Of a stretch of DNA of 64,000 nucleotides, positions 9,835 through 18,949 are shown piece after piece; the stretch's first letter is position 1; each line of letters begins with the position of its first letter. The translations under genes and the position numbers were made by a program. The stretch is taken from contig NZ_LR594671.1 in NCBI RefSeq assembly GCF_901827185.1, positions 248,001 to 312,000 of the forward strand, read 5' to 3'. The notes beneath the pieces are model-generated. The model did not search any database and was not told where the DNA came from. It saw only the letters and a list, made by a program, of their open reading frames with translations. Source of the stretch: Variovorax sp. PBL-E5. GTDB lineage: Bacteria > Pseudomonadota > Gammaproteobacteria > Burkholderiales > Burkholderiaceae_C.

Positions 9835-10662
9835 TCATGCGATCGTCATCGTAGCGGCCGTGCAGGTCACCGCGAAGATCGGGATGGCTTTCATGTGGAA
9901 GACTTCGCCCTTGCCGCGCGCGGCCGCGGCCACGGCGATGAAGGTGCGGATCTCGAAGCCGCCCTGGCCGGCTTCGCGGTAGGTGGCTTCGTCGTTGTAG
10001 CGGTCCATCGACAGCAGCGCTTCGCGGTCGTTGGCGCACCAGCGGTCCATGAAGTCGCGGTCCCAGGCCTCGTTGACCTTGCCCGAATCGGGCGTTGCCG
10101 GCCAGTGCGAGATGCCGCCGGTGCCGATGATCGCGATGCGCTCGGGCGCCTTGTCGCAGGCCCGGCGCAGCGCTTCGCCGAAAGCCCAGGCGCGGTGCAG
10201 CGGCGTGAGCGGCGGGCCCTGGCAGTTGATGTTGACCGGGATGATCCTGGTGTCGAACTTCGGCGTCAGGAAGTGCAGCGGCACGATGATGCCGTGGTCG
10301 AACTTCCACTCCTCGGCATAGGCCACGTCGACGGTCTGCATGACCTCGCGGATCAGGCGCTGCGAGAGCGCGGCATCGCCGGGGACCTTCGTCTTCTCGA
10401 TGCCGAGCCACTTCGGATCCTCGATCGGACCTTCGTAGCTGTCGGCCATGCCGATCGCATAGGCCGGCATGTTGTTCATGAAGAAGTTGGCGAAGTGCTC
10501 GGCCGCGATCACGATCACCGCGTCGGGCTTGGCCGCATGCAGCGCCGCGCCGAGGCGATGGAACTGCGCGTGGAATTCGTCCTTCACCGCCGGGTCGGCG
10601 AGATGCGCGCGGCCGGTGATGCCGGGGGCGTGGCTGCACACGCCTGCGAATACGAGACTCAT
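9835..10662 (-). CDS. hpaD: LigB-type extradiol ring-cleavage dioxygenase (HpaD role)
   Basis: A 275-residue class III (LigB/DODA-type) extradiol dioxygenase, the position that opens the homoprotocatechuate ring in this operon. The ATG at 10662 gives M-S-L-V-F-A-G-V-C-S-H-A-P-G, with the first iron-ligand His. Further candidates are His in A-A-E-H-F-A-N-F-F and in G-T-G-G-I-S-H-W-P. E. coli HpaD is also LigB-like, whereas many other bacteria use the unrelated VOC-type enzyme. The gene is preceded by a LigA-like small-subunit gene, so the enzyme may be a LigAB heteromer. The exact substrate is inferred from the neighbours. Confidence 0.85.
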   Translation of the reverse strand: MSLVFAGVCSHAPGITGRAHLADPAVKDEFHAQFHRLGAALHAAKPDAVIVIAAEHFANFFMNNMPAYAIGMADSYEGPIEDPKWLGIEKTKVPGDAALSQRLIREVMQTVDVAYAEEWKFDHGIIVPLHFLTPKFDTRIIPVNINCQGPPLTPLHRAWAFGEALRRACDKAPERIAIIGTGGISHWPATPDSGKVNEAWDRDFMDRWCANDREALLSMDRYNDEATYREAGQGGFEIRTFIAVAAAARGKGEVFHMKAIPIFAVTCTAATMTIA

Positions 10663-10679
10663 GAGCTGCGTCCTGAAAA

Positions 10680-10704
10680 CTCCCTCCCCCTCCGGGGGAG
10701 GGAG
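10680..10704. repeat. REP-like GC hairpin between the LigA-like and hpaD genes
   Basis: A perfect inverted repeat: a ten-base CTCCCTCCCC arm, a five-base centre, then GGGGAGGGAG. It fills part of the 67-base gap between the LigA-like gene and hpaD. It resembles the GC-rich palindromes scattered between genes in Comamonadaceae. It could modulate mRNA stability or the relative expression of the two subunits. There is no T-run on either side, so it is not a standard terminator. Confidence 0.6.
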
Positions 10705-10729
10705 CCAAAGCGTCGAAGCCATCGGGCGC

Positions 10730-11065
10730 TCATACCCCAGCCACCTTCTCGTCGTGATCGGTCGTCATCGCGTAAATGCCCGCACGCACCGGCCCGTACT
10801 TGCGCACGCCCTCGCGCATCGCCGCGATGTAGTCGGCCCACGCGATGCCGAGCAGCGGCGCGAAGTGCATCAGCAGCTGGCCGTTGCAGCCCAGCACGTA
10901 GAGCTTGCCGATGTCGCCGCCGTCGATGGCCTCGCGCTCCTCGTCGCTGAAGTCGTAGCCGGCCAGGAGCGCGGCGCGCGCGTCGCCGCCCTCGGCATAG
11001 CGGCGCTGCACCTCGGGCTCGCGGTTGAGCGCGAACAGGAATTTCTGCATGGCATAGAGGCTCAT
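10730..11065 (-). CDS. LigA-like small subunit of an extradiol dioxygenase
   Basis: This 111-residue all-helical protein resembles the alpha subunit of protocatechuate 4,5-dioxygenase (LigA family), with L-Y-A-M-Q-K-F-L-F near the start and a conserved L-G-C-N-G-Q-L-L segment near residue 58. LigA caps the active site of LigB and shapes substrate binding. It lies directly upstream of the LigB-type hpaD gene, separated by a hairpin repeat, which supports a two-subunit ring-cleavage enzyme. Known HpaD enzymes are generally single-subunit, so this pairing is notable. Confidence 0.78.
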   Translation of the reverse strand: MSLYAMQKFLFALNREPEVQRRYAEGGDARAALLAGYDFSDEEREAIDGGDIGKLYVLGCNGQLLMHFAPLLGIAWADYIAAMREGVRKYGPVRAGIYAMTTDHDEKVAGV

Positions 11066-11081
11066 CGCGACCCTCCCCGGT

Positions 11082-12056
11082 TCAGACTTCGACCTCGATG
11101 TGCGCCTTGCGGATCACATCGCCGTACTTGGCGATCTCGCTCTGGATGAAAGTCGCGAAGCTCTGCGGCGTGCCCGACAGCGATGCGATGCCGCCCTTGC
11201 GGAAGGCTTCGGTCACCACAGGCCCGGCCAGCGCGCGGTTCACCTCGGCATTCATGCGCTGCACCACCGCGTCCGGCGTGGCCGCGGGCGCCAACAGGCC
11301 GTTCCACGAATTGGACTCGACCGGCACGCCCTGTTCGGCCAGTGTGGGTATGTCGGGCGCATACACCGACCGCTTCGCGGTGGCCATGCCGAGTGCGACC
11401 AGCTTGCCGGCCTGGATCTGACTGCGGAACTCGGGCCAGTTGCCGAACATCATCGTGACCTGGCCGCCGAGCAGATCGGCCAGCGCCGGGCCCTGCCCCT
11501 TGTACGGCACATGCACGAGGTCGATGCCCATCTGCAGCCGCAGCATTTCGCCCGCGAGGTGGGCCGAGGTGCCGTTGCCGAAGGAGGCGTAGCTCAGCGT
11601 GCCGGGCTTGGCGCGCGCCTGCGTGCGCAGGTCGGCCAGTGTCTTCAGGCCGCTCGCCGGATGGGTTGCGAGCACATGCTCCGACATGCCCATCAGTGCG
11701 ACCGGGCGCAGGTCCTTCAGCGTGTCGTAGGGCAGCTTCTTCTGCAGCGTCCGGTTGGCCGCGAAGCTGTTGGCCACGCAGACGAAGGAGTAGCCATCGG
11801 GTGCCGACCTGGCGACCGCGTCGACGCCGATCACGGTGCCGGCGCCCGGCTTGTTCTCGACCACGACCGCCTGGCCCAGCGCCTTGCCGACCTCGGTGCC
11901 GACCAGCCGCGCGACATAGTCGGTGGTGCCGCCGGGCGGGAAGGGCACGACGATGCGGATCGGCCTTGCTGGCCACGCCGGCTGCGCGCGTGCGAACAGC
12001 GGCAGCGCTGCGAGCGCGGCGGCGCCTTGAATCAAACTGCGGCGCGAGGCGCTCAT
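11082..12056 (-). CDS. Bug/TctC-family periplasmic solute-binding protein
   Basis: A 324-residue exported receptor. Residues 1-24 form a signal peptide (S-R-R-S-L-I-Q-G-A-A-A-L with a twin-Arg pair, then A-R-A-Q), followed by the Bug signature P-I-R-I-V-V-P-F-P-P-G-G. The related N-K-P-G-A-G-T segment also lines the carboxylate pocket. No TctA/TctB permease genes are adjacent, as is common for these expanded betaproteobacterial receptors. The start overlaps the hpaE stop by four bases, so it should be made with the pathway enzymes and may bind an aromatic or dicarboxylic acid. Confidence 0.88.
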   Translation of the reverse strand: MSASRRSLIQGAAALAALPLFARAQPAWPARPIRIVVPFPPGGTTDYVARLVGTEVGKALGQAVVVENKPGAGTVIGVDAVARSAPDGYSFVCVANSFAANRTLQKKLPYDTLKDLRPVALMGMSEHVLATHPASGLKTLADLRTQARAKPGTLSYASFGNGTSAHLAGEMLRLQMGIDLVHVPYKGQGPALADLLGGQVTMMFGNWPEFRSQIQAGKLVALGMATAKRSVYAPDIPTLAEQGVPVESNSWNGLLAPAATPDAVVQRMNAEVNRALAGPVVTEAFRKGGIASLSGTPQSFATFIQSEIAKYGDVIRKAHIEVEV

Positions 12057-13513
12057 GCCACGCCCCAATGCGGGATGTGGTGCGAGCCGAGCGACACCGC
12101 CACGTTCTTCGGTTCGCAGAACACCTCGTAGCTCCAGGTGCCACCTTCGCGTCCGGTGCCCGAGGCCTTGGTGCCGCCGAAGGGCTGGCGCAGGTCGCGC
12201 ACGTTCTGGCTGTTGACGAAGCACATGCCGGCCTCGACGGCCGCGGCGACGCGGTGCGCGCGGCCGACGTTCTCGGTCCACACGTAGCTCGACAGGCCGT
12301 AGTCGATGTCGTTGGCGATGCGGATCGCATCGGCCTCGTCCTTGAACGGAATCAGGCAGGCGACCGGGCCGAAGATCTCGTCCTGCGCGATCTTCATGCG
12401 GTTGTCGACATCGGCGAACACGGTCGGCAGCACGTAGTTGCCCTTCTTCACGCGATCGGGCAGCATGGGCGCGCCGAGGCCGCCGCACAACAGCGTCGCG
12501 CCTTCCTTCGGACCGAGCTCGATGTAGCTGCGCACCTTGGCCAGGTGGGCTTGCGAAATCATCGGGCCGACGATGGTCTTCTCGTCGAGCGGATCGCCGA
12601 CGGTGATGCGCCTGGCGCGCTCGACGAATTTGGCGACGAAGTCGGCATAGATCGATTGCTGCACCAGGATGCGCGAGCCGGCCGTGCAGCGCTCGCCGTT
12701 GTTGCTGAAGATCATGAACACGGCGGCGTCGAGCGCGCGCTCGAGATTGGCGTCGTCGAAGATCACGAACGGGCTCTTGCCGCCGAGCTCCATGCTGAAC
12801 TTCTTCAGCCCCGCGCTCTTGACGATGCGGTTGCCGGTGGCCGTCGATCCGGTGAAGGAGATGGCGCGCACGTCGGGATGCGCGACCAGCGGCTCGCCGG
12901 CTTCCTGGCCGTAGCCGTGCACCAGGTTCAGCACGCCGGCCGGAATGCCGGCCTCGAGCGCGAGTTCGCCCAGGCGCGCGGCCGAGAGCGGCGACAGCTC
13001 GCTCATCTTCAGCACCGCAGTGTTGCCGAAGGCCAGGCAGGGCGCGACCTTCCAGGTGGCGGTCATGAAGGGCACGTTCCACGGGCTGATCAGCGCGCAC
13101 ACGCCGACCGGGTGGAACAGCGTGTAGTTCAGGTGCGTGGGCGTGGGGTAGGTGTGGCCGTCGACGCGCGTGCACATCTCGGCGAAGTAGTAGAAGTTGT
13201 CGGCCGCACGCGGCACCAGCTGCTTGCCGGTCTGCGCGATCACCTGGCCGCAGTCGTTGGTCTCGGTCTCTGCGATCTCGGGCACGTGCCTGGCGATCAG
13301 GTCGCCGAGCTTGCGGACCAGCTTCGCGCGCTCGGGCGCCGGCATGCCGGCCCACTTGGGGAAGGCGTCCTTGGCGGCGGCGACGGCGGCGTTGACTTCG
13401 GCCTCGCCGCCCGATGCGACCTCGGCCAGCACCTCCTGCGTGGCGGGATTCACCGTCTCGAAGTAGTCGCGGCCCGCGACCGGCTTGCCGTTGATCAGAT
13501 GCTCGATTCTCAT
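12053..13513 (-). CDS. hpaE: 5-carboxymethyl-2-hydroxymuconate semialdehyde dehydrogenase HpaE
   Basis: A 486-residue NAD-dependent aldehyde dehydrogenase that oxidises the ring-cleavage product of homoprotocatechuate. Visible residues are Asn145 in S-P-W-N-V-P, Glu242 in M-E-L-G-G-K and the nucleophile Cys276 in N-G-E-R-C-T-A-G. The ATG at 13513 is preceded by the GGAGG of a 61-base repeat, which sets the start. An in-frame extension to 13609 translates that repeat and is not coding. The order hpaG2, hpaE, Bug receptor fits the pathway. Confidence 0.93.
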   Translation of the reverse strand: MRIEHLINGKPVAGRDYFETVNPATQEVLAEVASGGEAEVNAAVAAAKDAFPKWAGMPAPERAKLVRKLGDLIARHVPEIAETETNDCGQVIAQTGKQLVPRAADNFYYFAEMCTRVDGHTYPTPTHLNYTLFHPVGVCALISPWNVPFMTATWKVAPCLAFGNTAVLKMSELSPLSAARLGELALEAGIPAGVLNLVHGYGQEAGEPLVAHPDVRAISFTGSTATGNRIVKSAGLKKFSMELGGKSPFVIFDDANLERALDAAVFMIFSNNGERCTAGSRILVQQSIYADFVAKFVERARRITVGDPLDEKTIVGPMISQAHLAKVRSYIELGPKEGATLLCGGLGAPMLPDRVKKGNYVLPTVFADVDNRMKIAQDEIFGPVACLIPFKDEADAIRIANDIDYGLSSYVWTENVGRAHRVAAAVEAGMCFVNSQNVRDLRQPFGGTKASGTGREGGTWSYEVFCEPKNVAVSLGSHHIPHWGVA

Positions 13514-13574
13514 TAGATAACCTCCGCCTTTCGGGCTACGGTGCGAACTTGCTTGGGGCGGCCCGGCGCTGCGT
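13514..13574 (-). repeat. 61-bp intergenic repeat, copy A, carrying a ribosome binding site
   Basis: This element exactly fills the gap between the hpaG2 stop and the hpaE start. A second copy at 30227-30287 is also 61 bases long and about 49 of 61 positions match. The longest identical block (22 bases) includes GCTTGGGGCGG in plus-strand reading. Read on the minus strand, each copy ends with CGGAGGTT a few bases before the ATG, so the repeat supplies the Shine-Dalgarno sequence of the downstream gene. Confidence 0.75.
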
Positions 13575-14330
13575 TCATGCTTGTCCTTGGATGGTGTTGA
13601 CGAGCGCACCGATGCGCTCGATCTCGGTCACGATGACGTCGCCCGGCCGGCAGTCGACCACGCCGTCGGGCGTGCCGGTGAGGATCAGGTCGCCGGGCGA
13701 GAGCGTCATGAAGCTGCTGAAGTACTCGATCAGGAAGGGCGCGTCGAAGATCATGTCCTTCGTGTTGCCCGACTGCGTGAGCTTGCCGTTGACGGTGGTC
13801 TGCAGCGCCAGCGCCATGGGATCGGGCACGTCCTTCGCGTCGACCCGCCAGGGGCCGATCGGCGTGCAGGTGTCGCGGTTCTTCACGCGCAGGTTGGGGC
13901 GGTACCAGTTCTCGAGGTAGTCGCGGATCGCGTAGTCGTTGGCCACCGTGTAGCCGCCGATGAAGTCGTAGGCATCGTCGCGCCGCACCTTCTTCGCGGT
14001 CTTGCCGACCACGATCGCGAGTTCGCATTCGTAGTGCATGAACTGCACGCCCGACGGGCGGTTGGTGAGCTGGCGGTGGCCGATCAGCGCGCTCTCGCCC
14101 TTGATGAAGACCAGCGGCTCCTCGGGCGCCTTGAACGCGAGTTCCTTGGCATGGTCGGCGTAGTTGAGGCCGAGCGCGAGGATGGTGCGCGGCCGCGGCG
14201 CAGGCGCCAGCGGCGGCAGCCAGGTCACCGCATCGAAAGCCGCCGTGCGGCCGTCGGCCAGCAGCAACTGGCCATCGCGCTCGGTGGCGTCGTGCACCGC
14301 GCCTTCGAACAGGATGCGTGCGTGCTTCAA
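13575..14330 (-). CDS. hpaG2: FAA-hydrolase-family isomerase/decarboxylase HpaG, second half
   Basis: A 251-residue fumarylacetoacetase-fold protein corresponding to one half of the two-domain HpaG, which decarboxylates 5-oxo-pent-3-ene-1,2,5-tricarboxylate and isomerises the product. The metal-binding motif H-Y-E-C-E-L-A appears near residue 97 and L-G-L-N-Y-A-D-H lies before it. The start is TTG at 14330, overlapping the stop of the upstream hpaG half (TTGA), which implies translational coupling. In E. coli the two halves are fused; here they are separate genes. Confidence 0.88.
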   Translation of the reverse strand: MKHARILFEGAVHDATERDGQLLLADGRTAAFDAVTWLPPLAPAPRPRTILALGLNYADHAKELAFKAPEEPLVFIKGESALIGHRQLTNRPSGVQFMHYECELAIVVGKTAKKVRRDDAYDFIGGYTVANDYAIRDYLENWYRPNLRVKNRDTCTPIGPWRVDAKDVPDPMALALQTTVNGKLTQSGNTKDMIFDAPFLIEYFSSFMTLSPGDLILTGTPDGVVDCRPGDVIVTEIERIGALVNTIQGQA

Positions 14331-14950
14331 GATGCTTCTCCCACCAAGGTGTTGACCAGGCTCTCGAAGCCCGGCGCACTGATCTCGATGCGATCACCGG
14401 CGCGCGCGAGCGGCCGGCCGGCATCGCAGCCGAGCATCAGCACCTCGCCGTGCGCGAGCGTCATGAAGGCACCGACGTCCGCCAGCAATTGCGAGGCGCT
14501 GCGCACGGTCTGCGAGAAATCCACCGACTGGCGCAACTCGCCGTTGATGCGCACCTCGAGCCTGAACTGCGCCGGATCCGCCACCTCCTGCGCATCGCGC
14601 AGCGCGGGGCCGACGCCGAGGAAACCGTCGAGGCACTTGAACTTGACCGGCGGGCGGTAGAAGCTCGCATGCGGGATCGAGAGGTCGTTCATCAGCACGA
14701 AGCCTTCGACATCGCCGTCGGCGCCGATCACCATCGCGATGGTGGCGCCGACCTCGACCTCGGGCACATGCTGGGGCACCGTGATGGCCGCTTCGTGCGG
14801 ACTCCAGGTGTTGGCCGTCTTGACGTAGAGCACCGGCGCCTTCGGCGGCGCCTTGTAAGGGGGTTGGTCCATCTGCGGTGCCATCGCCTCCACTTCCGCG
14901 CGGAAGTTCAGCAGCACACCGTAGACCGTGCCGGCAGGCAGGAAGCTCAT
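14327..14950 (-). CDS. hpaG1: FAA-hydrolase-family isomerase/decarboxylase HpaG, first half
   Basis: A 207-residue FAA-fold protein matching the first half of HpaG. It has V-L-Y-V-K-T-A-N-T-W near residue 40 and a V-P-E-V-E-V-G-A-T metal-binding stretch. The second metal-ligand region G-F-V-L-M-N-D-L-S follows. The ATG at 14950 overlaps the hpaR stop by four bases, and an open extension to 15265 is antisense-like shadow of hpaR. It is the first structural gene of the catabolic operon. Confidence 0.87.
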   Translation of the reverse strand: MSFLPAGTVYGVLLNFRAEVEAMAPQMDQPPYKAPPKAPVLYVKTANTWSPHEAAITVPQHVPEVEVGATIAMVIGADGDVEGFVLMNDLSIPHASFYRPPVKFKCLDGFLGVGPALRDAQEVADPAQFRLEVRINGELRQSVDFSQTVRSASQLLADVGAFMTLAHGEVLMLGCDAGRPLARAGDRIEISAPGFESLVNTLVGEAS

Positions 14951-15378
14951 GGTTGTTCCAATGCAATCAATTCGTCGAGCAGCGCATAGACCTGCATCAG
15001 CTTGGCCTTGCCGAGCTTCTGCTCCATCCAGTCGTAGTGCGCTTCGATGGTGGTGGACAGGCGCTTGACCAGCTTGCGCCCCTGGGCCGTGGCCTCGATC
15101 ATGGTGCTGCGCTGGTCGTCGGGATGGCGGCTGCGCTGGATCAGTCCGTCGCGCTCCATGCGCGAGAGCACGCCGGTGAGGCTGGGGCCGAGGATGAAGG
15201 CCTCGCGCGCCACGCGGCCGGTCTCGACTGCGCCGTGCTCGCCGAGCACGCGCAGCACCCGCCACTGCTGATCGGACAGCGAATGCTCGCGCAGGCTGGG
15301 ACGCGTGTGCGCCATGACGGCTTCGCGCGCCTGCAGCAGCAGGCGGGGCAGGTTGCGGTGCGCGAAGGTGGTGCTCAT
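14947..15378 (-). CDS. hpaR: MarR-family repressor HpaR of the homoprotocatechuate operon
   Basis: A 143-residue MarR-type winged-helix regulator. The segment L-S-D-Q-Q-W-R-V-L-R-V-L is the conserved MarR entry helix, and S-L-T-G-V-L-S-R-M-E-R-D-G-L is the recognition helix. HpaR represses the homoprotocatechuate operon until an aromatic pathway intermediate binds. It is the promoter-proximal gene, its stop overlapping hpaG1. A perfect AT palindrome lies 18 bases upstream of its start, suggesting that it represses its own operon. Confidence 0.9.
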   Translation of the reverse strand: MSTTFAHRNLPRLLLQAREAVMAHTRPSLREHSLSDQQWRVLRVLGEHGAVETGRVAREAFILGPSLTGVLSRMERDGLIQRSRHPDDQRSTMIEATAQGRKLVKRLSTTIEAHYDWMEQKLGKAKLMQVYALLDELIALEQP

Positions 15379-15395
15379 GGTGTTCCGGAATTTAC

Positions 15396-15407
15396 TTAAT
15401 ATATTAA
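15396..15407. promoter_or_regulatory. Candidate HpaR operator (perfect AT palindrome)
   Basis: TTAATATATTAA is a perfect 12-base palindrome, extendable by two bases on each side with one mismatch. It stands out in very GC-rich surroundings, 18 bases before hpaR and in the gap shared with the divergent MFS gene. MarR-family repressors bind such dyads. It may control both directions. Confidence 0.65.
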
Positions 15408-15562
15408 ATGTTTCGCCCCAAAGAGGGCTACGGGATAACCCTCTGCGTTCTCGGGTATCGGTCACCGGCCGCGCGCTCGTGCAGACATCCGCCATCGGCG
15501 AGACAATGGCTGCGCCTTTGTCCGCCGGGCGGCCCGGGGCAGTCCAACCCAGCTCCTTGCGC

Positions 15563-16804
15563 ATGTCATCTCCGCCCGCCGCTTCGACCTCCTCCTCTTC
15601 GCCCTCTTCCTCGTTCTCCCTGCGACGCATCGCGGTGGCGGCCTTCGGCCCGTCGCTGCTGTTCGGGCTGGGCGAGGGCGCCATCCTGCCCATCGTGCCG
15701 CTGACGGCGCGCGGCCTGGGCGCCTCCGTCTCGATGGCGGCGCTGATGGTGGCGATGATCAGCATCGGCTCGCTGCTCAACAACGTGCCGGCCTCGGTGA
15801 TCACGACGCGCTGGGGCGAACGCTGGGCCATCGTCGCGGCGGGCGTGTGGAGCGGTCTCGGCATGGCCCTCTGTGTGTGGACCTCGCACCTCGGCCTGTT
15901 CGCTGCGGGATGCTTCATGGTCGGCATGTCGCAGGCCGTCTACAACCTGGCGCGCCAGAGCTACATGAGCGACGCGGTGCCCATCGAATACCGTGCGCGG
16001 GCGCTGTCGACCCTGGGCGGCGTGATGCGCATCGGCATGTTCATCGGCCCCTTTCTGGCGGCGGGCGCGGTGCAGGCGTTCGGCCTGTCGGCGGCCTATG
16101 CGGTCGGCATCGTCGCGGTCATGGGTGCGGCGGCGCTGGGTGCGCGCATTCCCGACCTGGAGGCGCCGCCGCTCCCCGCCGGGCATGAGCCGCCCGCGCC
16201 GACGACCATCGTCTCGACGCTGCGGGATCACCGGCGCGTGCTTCTGACGCTGGGCCTGGGCGTGATGCTGGTCAGCGCTGTGCGGGCCTCCCGCCAGGCT
16301 GTGATCCCGTTGTGGGCCGACCACCTCGCGCTGGCGCCCTCGACGGCTTCGCTGATCTACGGGCTGGCCGGCGGCATCGACATGCTGGTGTTCTATCCGG
16401 CCGGCCAGGTGATGGACCGCAAGGGCCGGCGCTGGGTCGCGGTGCCGTCGATGGTGATCATGGGGCTGGCGATGCTGCTGATGCCGCTGACCGCCGGTGC
16501 ATTCACGCTGTTGCTGGCATCGCTGGCCATCGGCTTCGGCAACGGCATCGGCTCGGGGATGATCATGACCCTCGGCGCCGACCACTCGCCGCGCCACGGA
16601 CGCGCGCACTTCCTCGGCGTGTGGCGCCTGATGTCCGACATCGGCGGCTCCTGCGGGCCGGCGCTGCTGTCGTTCCTGGCGGCGGCCTTGTCCCTGGCGA
16701 CGGGTATCGCGATGACCGGGCTGATCGCCTTCGGCGCGGCGTGGACCCTGGCGTACTGGATTCCGCGGCACGGCGACCACGGCGGGCGAGGGCGCGGGCG
16801 CTGA
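15563..16804 (+). CDS. MFS transporter
   Basis: A 413-residue major-facilitator protein with about twelve membrane helices, starting at ATG 15563; an alternative ATG at 15506 adds 19 residues. After a Ser-rich tail the first helix begins at A-V-A-A-F-G-P-S-L-L-F. The A-G-Q-V-M-D-R-K-G-R-R-W loop is the MFS motif A-like sequence between helices. It is divergent from hpaR and shares the gap containing the candidate operator, so it could import the aromatic substrate or export a metabolite. It lacks recognisable similarity to the HpaX permease, so the substrate is open. Confidence 0.75.
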   Translation: MSSPPAASTSSSSPSSSFSLRRIAVAAFGPSLLFGLGEGAILPIVPLTARGLGASVSMAALMVAMISIGSLLNNVPASVITTRWGERWAIVAAGVWSGLGMALCVWTSHLGLFAAGCFMVGMSQAVYNLARQSYMSDAVPIEYRARALSTLGGVMRIGMFIGPFLAAGAVQAFGLSAAYAVGIVAVMGAAALGARIPDLEAPPLPAGHEPPAPTTIVSTLRDHRRVLLTLGLGVMLVSAVRASRQAVIPLWADHLALAPSTASLIYGLAGGIDMLVFYPAGQVMDRKGRRWVAVPSMVIMGLAMLLMPLTAGAFTLLLASLAIGFGNGIGSGMIMTLGADHSPRHGRAHFLGVWRLMSDIGGSCGPALLSFLAAALSLATGIAMTGLIAFGAAWTLAYWIPRHGDHGGRGRGR

Positions 16805-16829
16805 GCAGCGCGCTCTCTACACTCAGCCC

Positions 16830-18218
<1,389 letters not shown>

Positions 18219-18264
18219 CGGCGTTTACCATCGGCGTCCTGCAGGCGGCCTTGACAATACAACC

Positions 18265-18744
18265 ATGAAATACGGAAAAATCCTGACCCCCCTGATCGGC
18301 CTCGTGCTGCTCGGCGTGGCCTACCGCACCTATGGCTGGGCCGGCGTCGCGCTGGTCGGCGGCGCGCTCCTCATGTTCATGCTGCTGACCTTCAACCGCG
18401 CGATGCAGGTGCTGCGGCGCGCGGGCGATGCGCCCATCGGCTACGTGGCGAGCGCGGTGATGCTCAACGCCAAGCTCAAGCCGAAGGTCAGCCTGATGCA
18501 CGTGATGGCGCTCACGCGCGCGATCGGCGAACTGCGCTCGCCCAAGGACACGCAGCCCGAGCTGTTCCGCTGGACCGACACCGGCGGCTCCTGGGTCGAC
18601 GCGACCTTCGTCAACGGCAAGCTCACAGAATGGAAGCTGGTGCGGCCGGAGGTGGCGAGCGACGGGATGCCGTTGCCGGCCGACGCGCCGAGCGCCGATG
18701 CGGTCAGGCCCGGTGCGGCGGATGCGCTGCGGCCGCCGGTGTAG
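18265..18744 (+). CDS. Small two-helix membrane protein of unknown function
   Basis: A 159-residue protein starting at ATG 18265. Two hydrophobic segments (about residues 7-23 and 28-43) are followed by a soluble domain with the sequence Q-P-E-L-F-R-W-T-D-T-G-G-S-W-V-D and a disordered Pro/Ala tail. I do not recognise a characterised family. It follows radA by 46 bases in the same direction and may share its transcript. An open extension to 18166 is inside radA and is not credible. Confidence 0.7.
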   Translation: MKYGKILTPLIGLVLLGVAYRTYGWAGVALVGGALLMFMLLTFNRAMQVLRRAGDAPIGYVASAVMLNAKLKPKVSLMHVMALTRAIGELRSPKDTQPELFRWTDTGGSWVDATFVNGKLTEWKLVRPEVASDGMPLPADAPSADAVRPGAADALRPPV

Positions 18745-18892
18745 CTGCCTGCTCAGCGGGAGGCACGGCAGATCCATTTCTTGCCGCTGCCGAACCTCCC
18801 GATCGGTGCCTTGATTGAGCCACAGACGATCGAATAGACTCTTCTGGCAGCGATGAATCTGTCGCTGTAGTGATCAATCAGGGAGGTACTTC

Positions 18893-18949
18893 ATGTTTAA
18901 AAGCCAAGAAGTAATTGTCAGTCGAGTTGCTCGAGTTTTCGTGAGTTGA
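18893..18949 (+). CDS. 18-codon ORF with strong ribosome binding site, frame-linked to the next ORF
   Basis: ATG at 18893 follows a near-perfect GGGAGGT Shine-Dalgarno at seven bases' distance and opens an 18-residue frame (M-F-K-S-Q-E-V-I-V-S-R-V-A-R-V-F-V-S). Its TGA at 18947 overlaps the TTG at 18946 that opens the Gly-Gly-leader frame. Either it is a short coupled leader cistron, or it is the true 5' end of the next gene separated by a one-base frameshift in the run of four T at 18936-18939. In the second case the joined reading restores R-V-F-R-E-L-S-P-Y-E-I. Confidence 0.45.
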   Translation: MFKSQEVIVSRVARVFVS

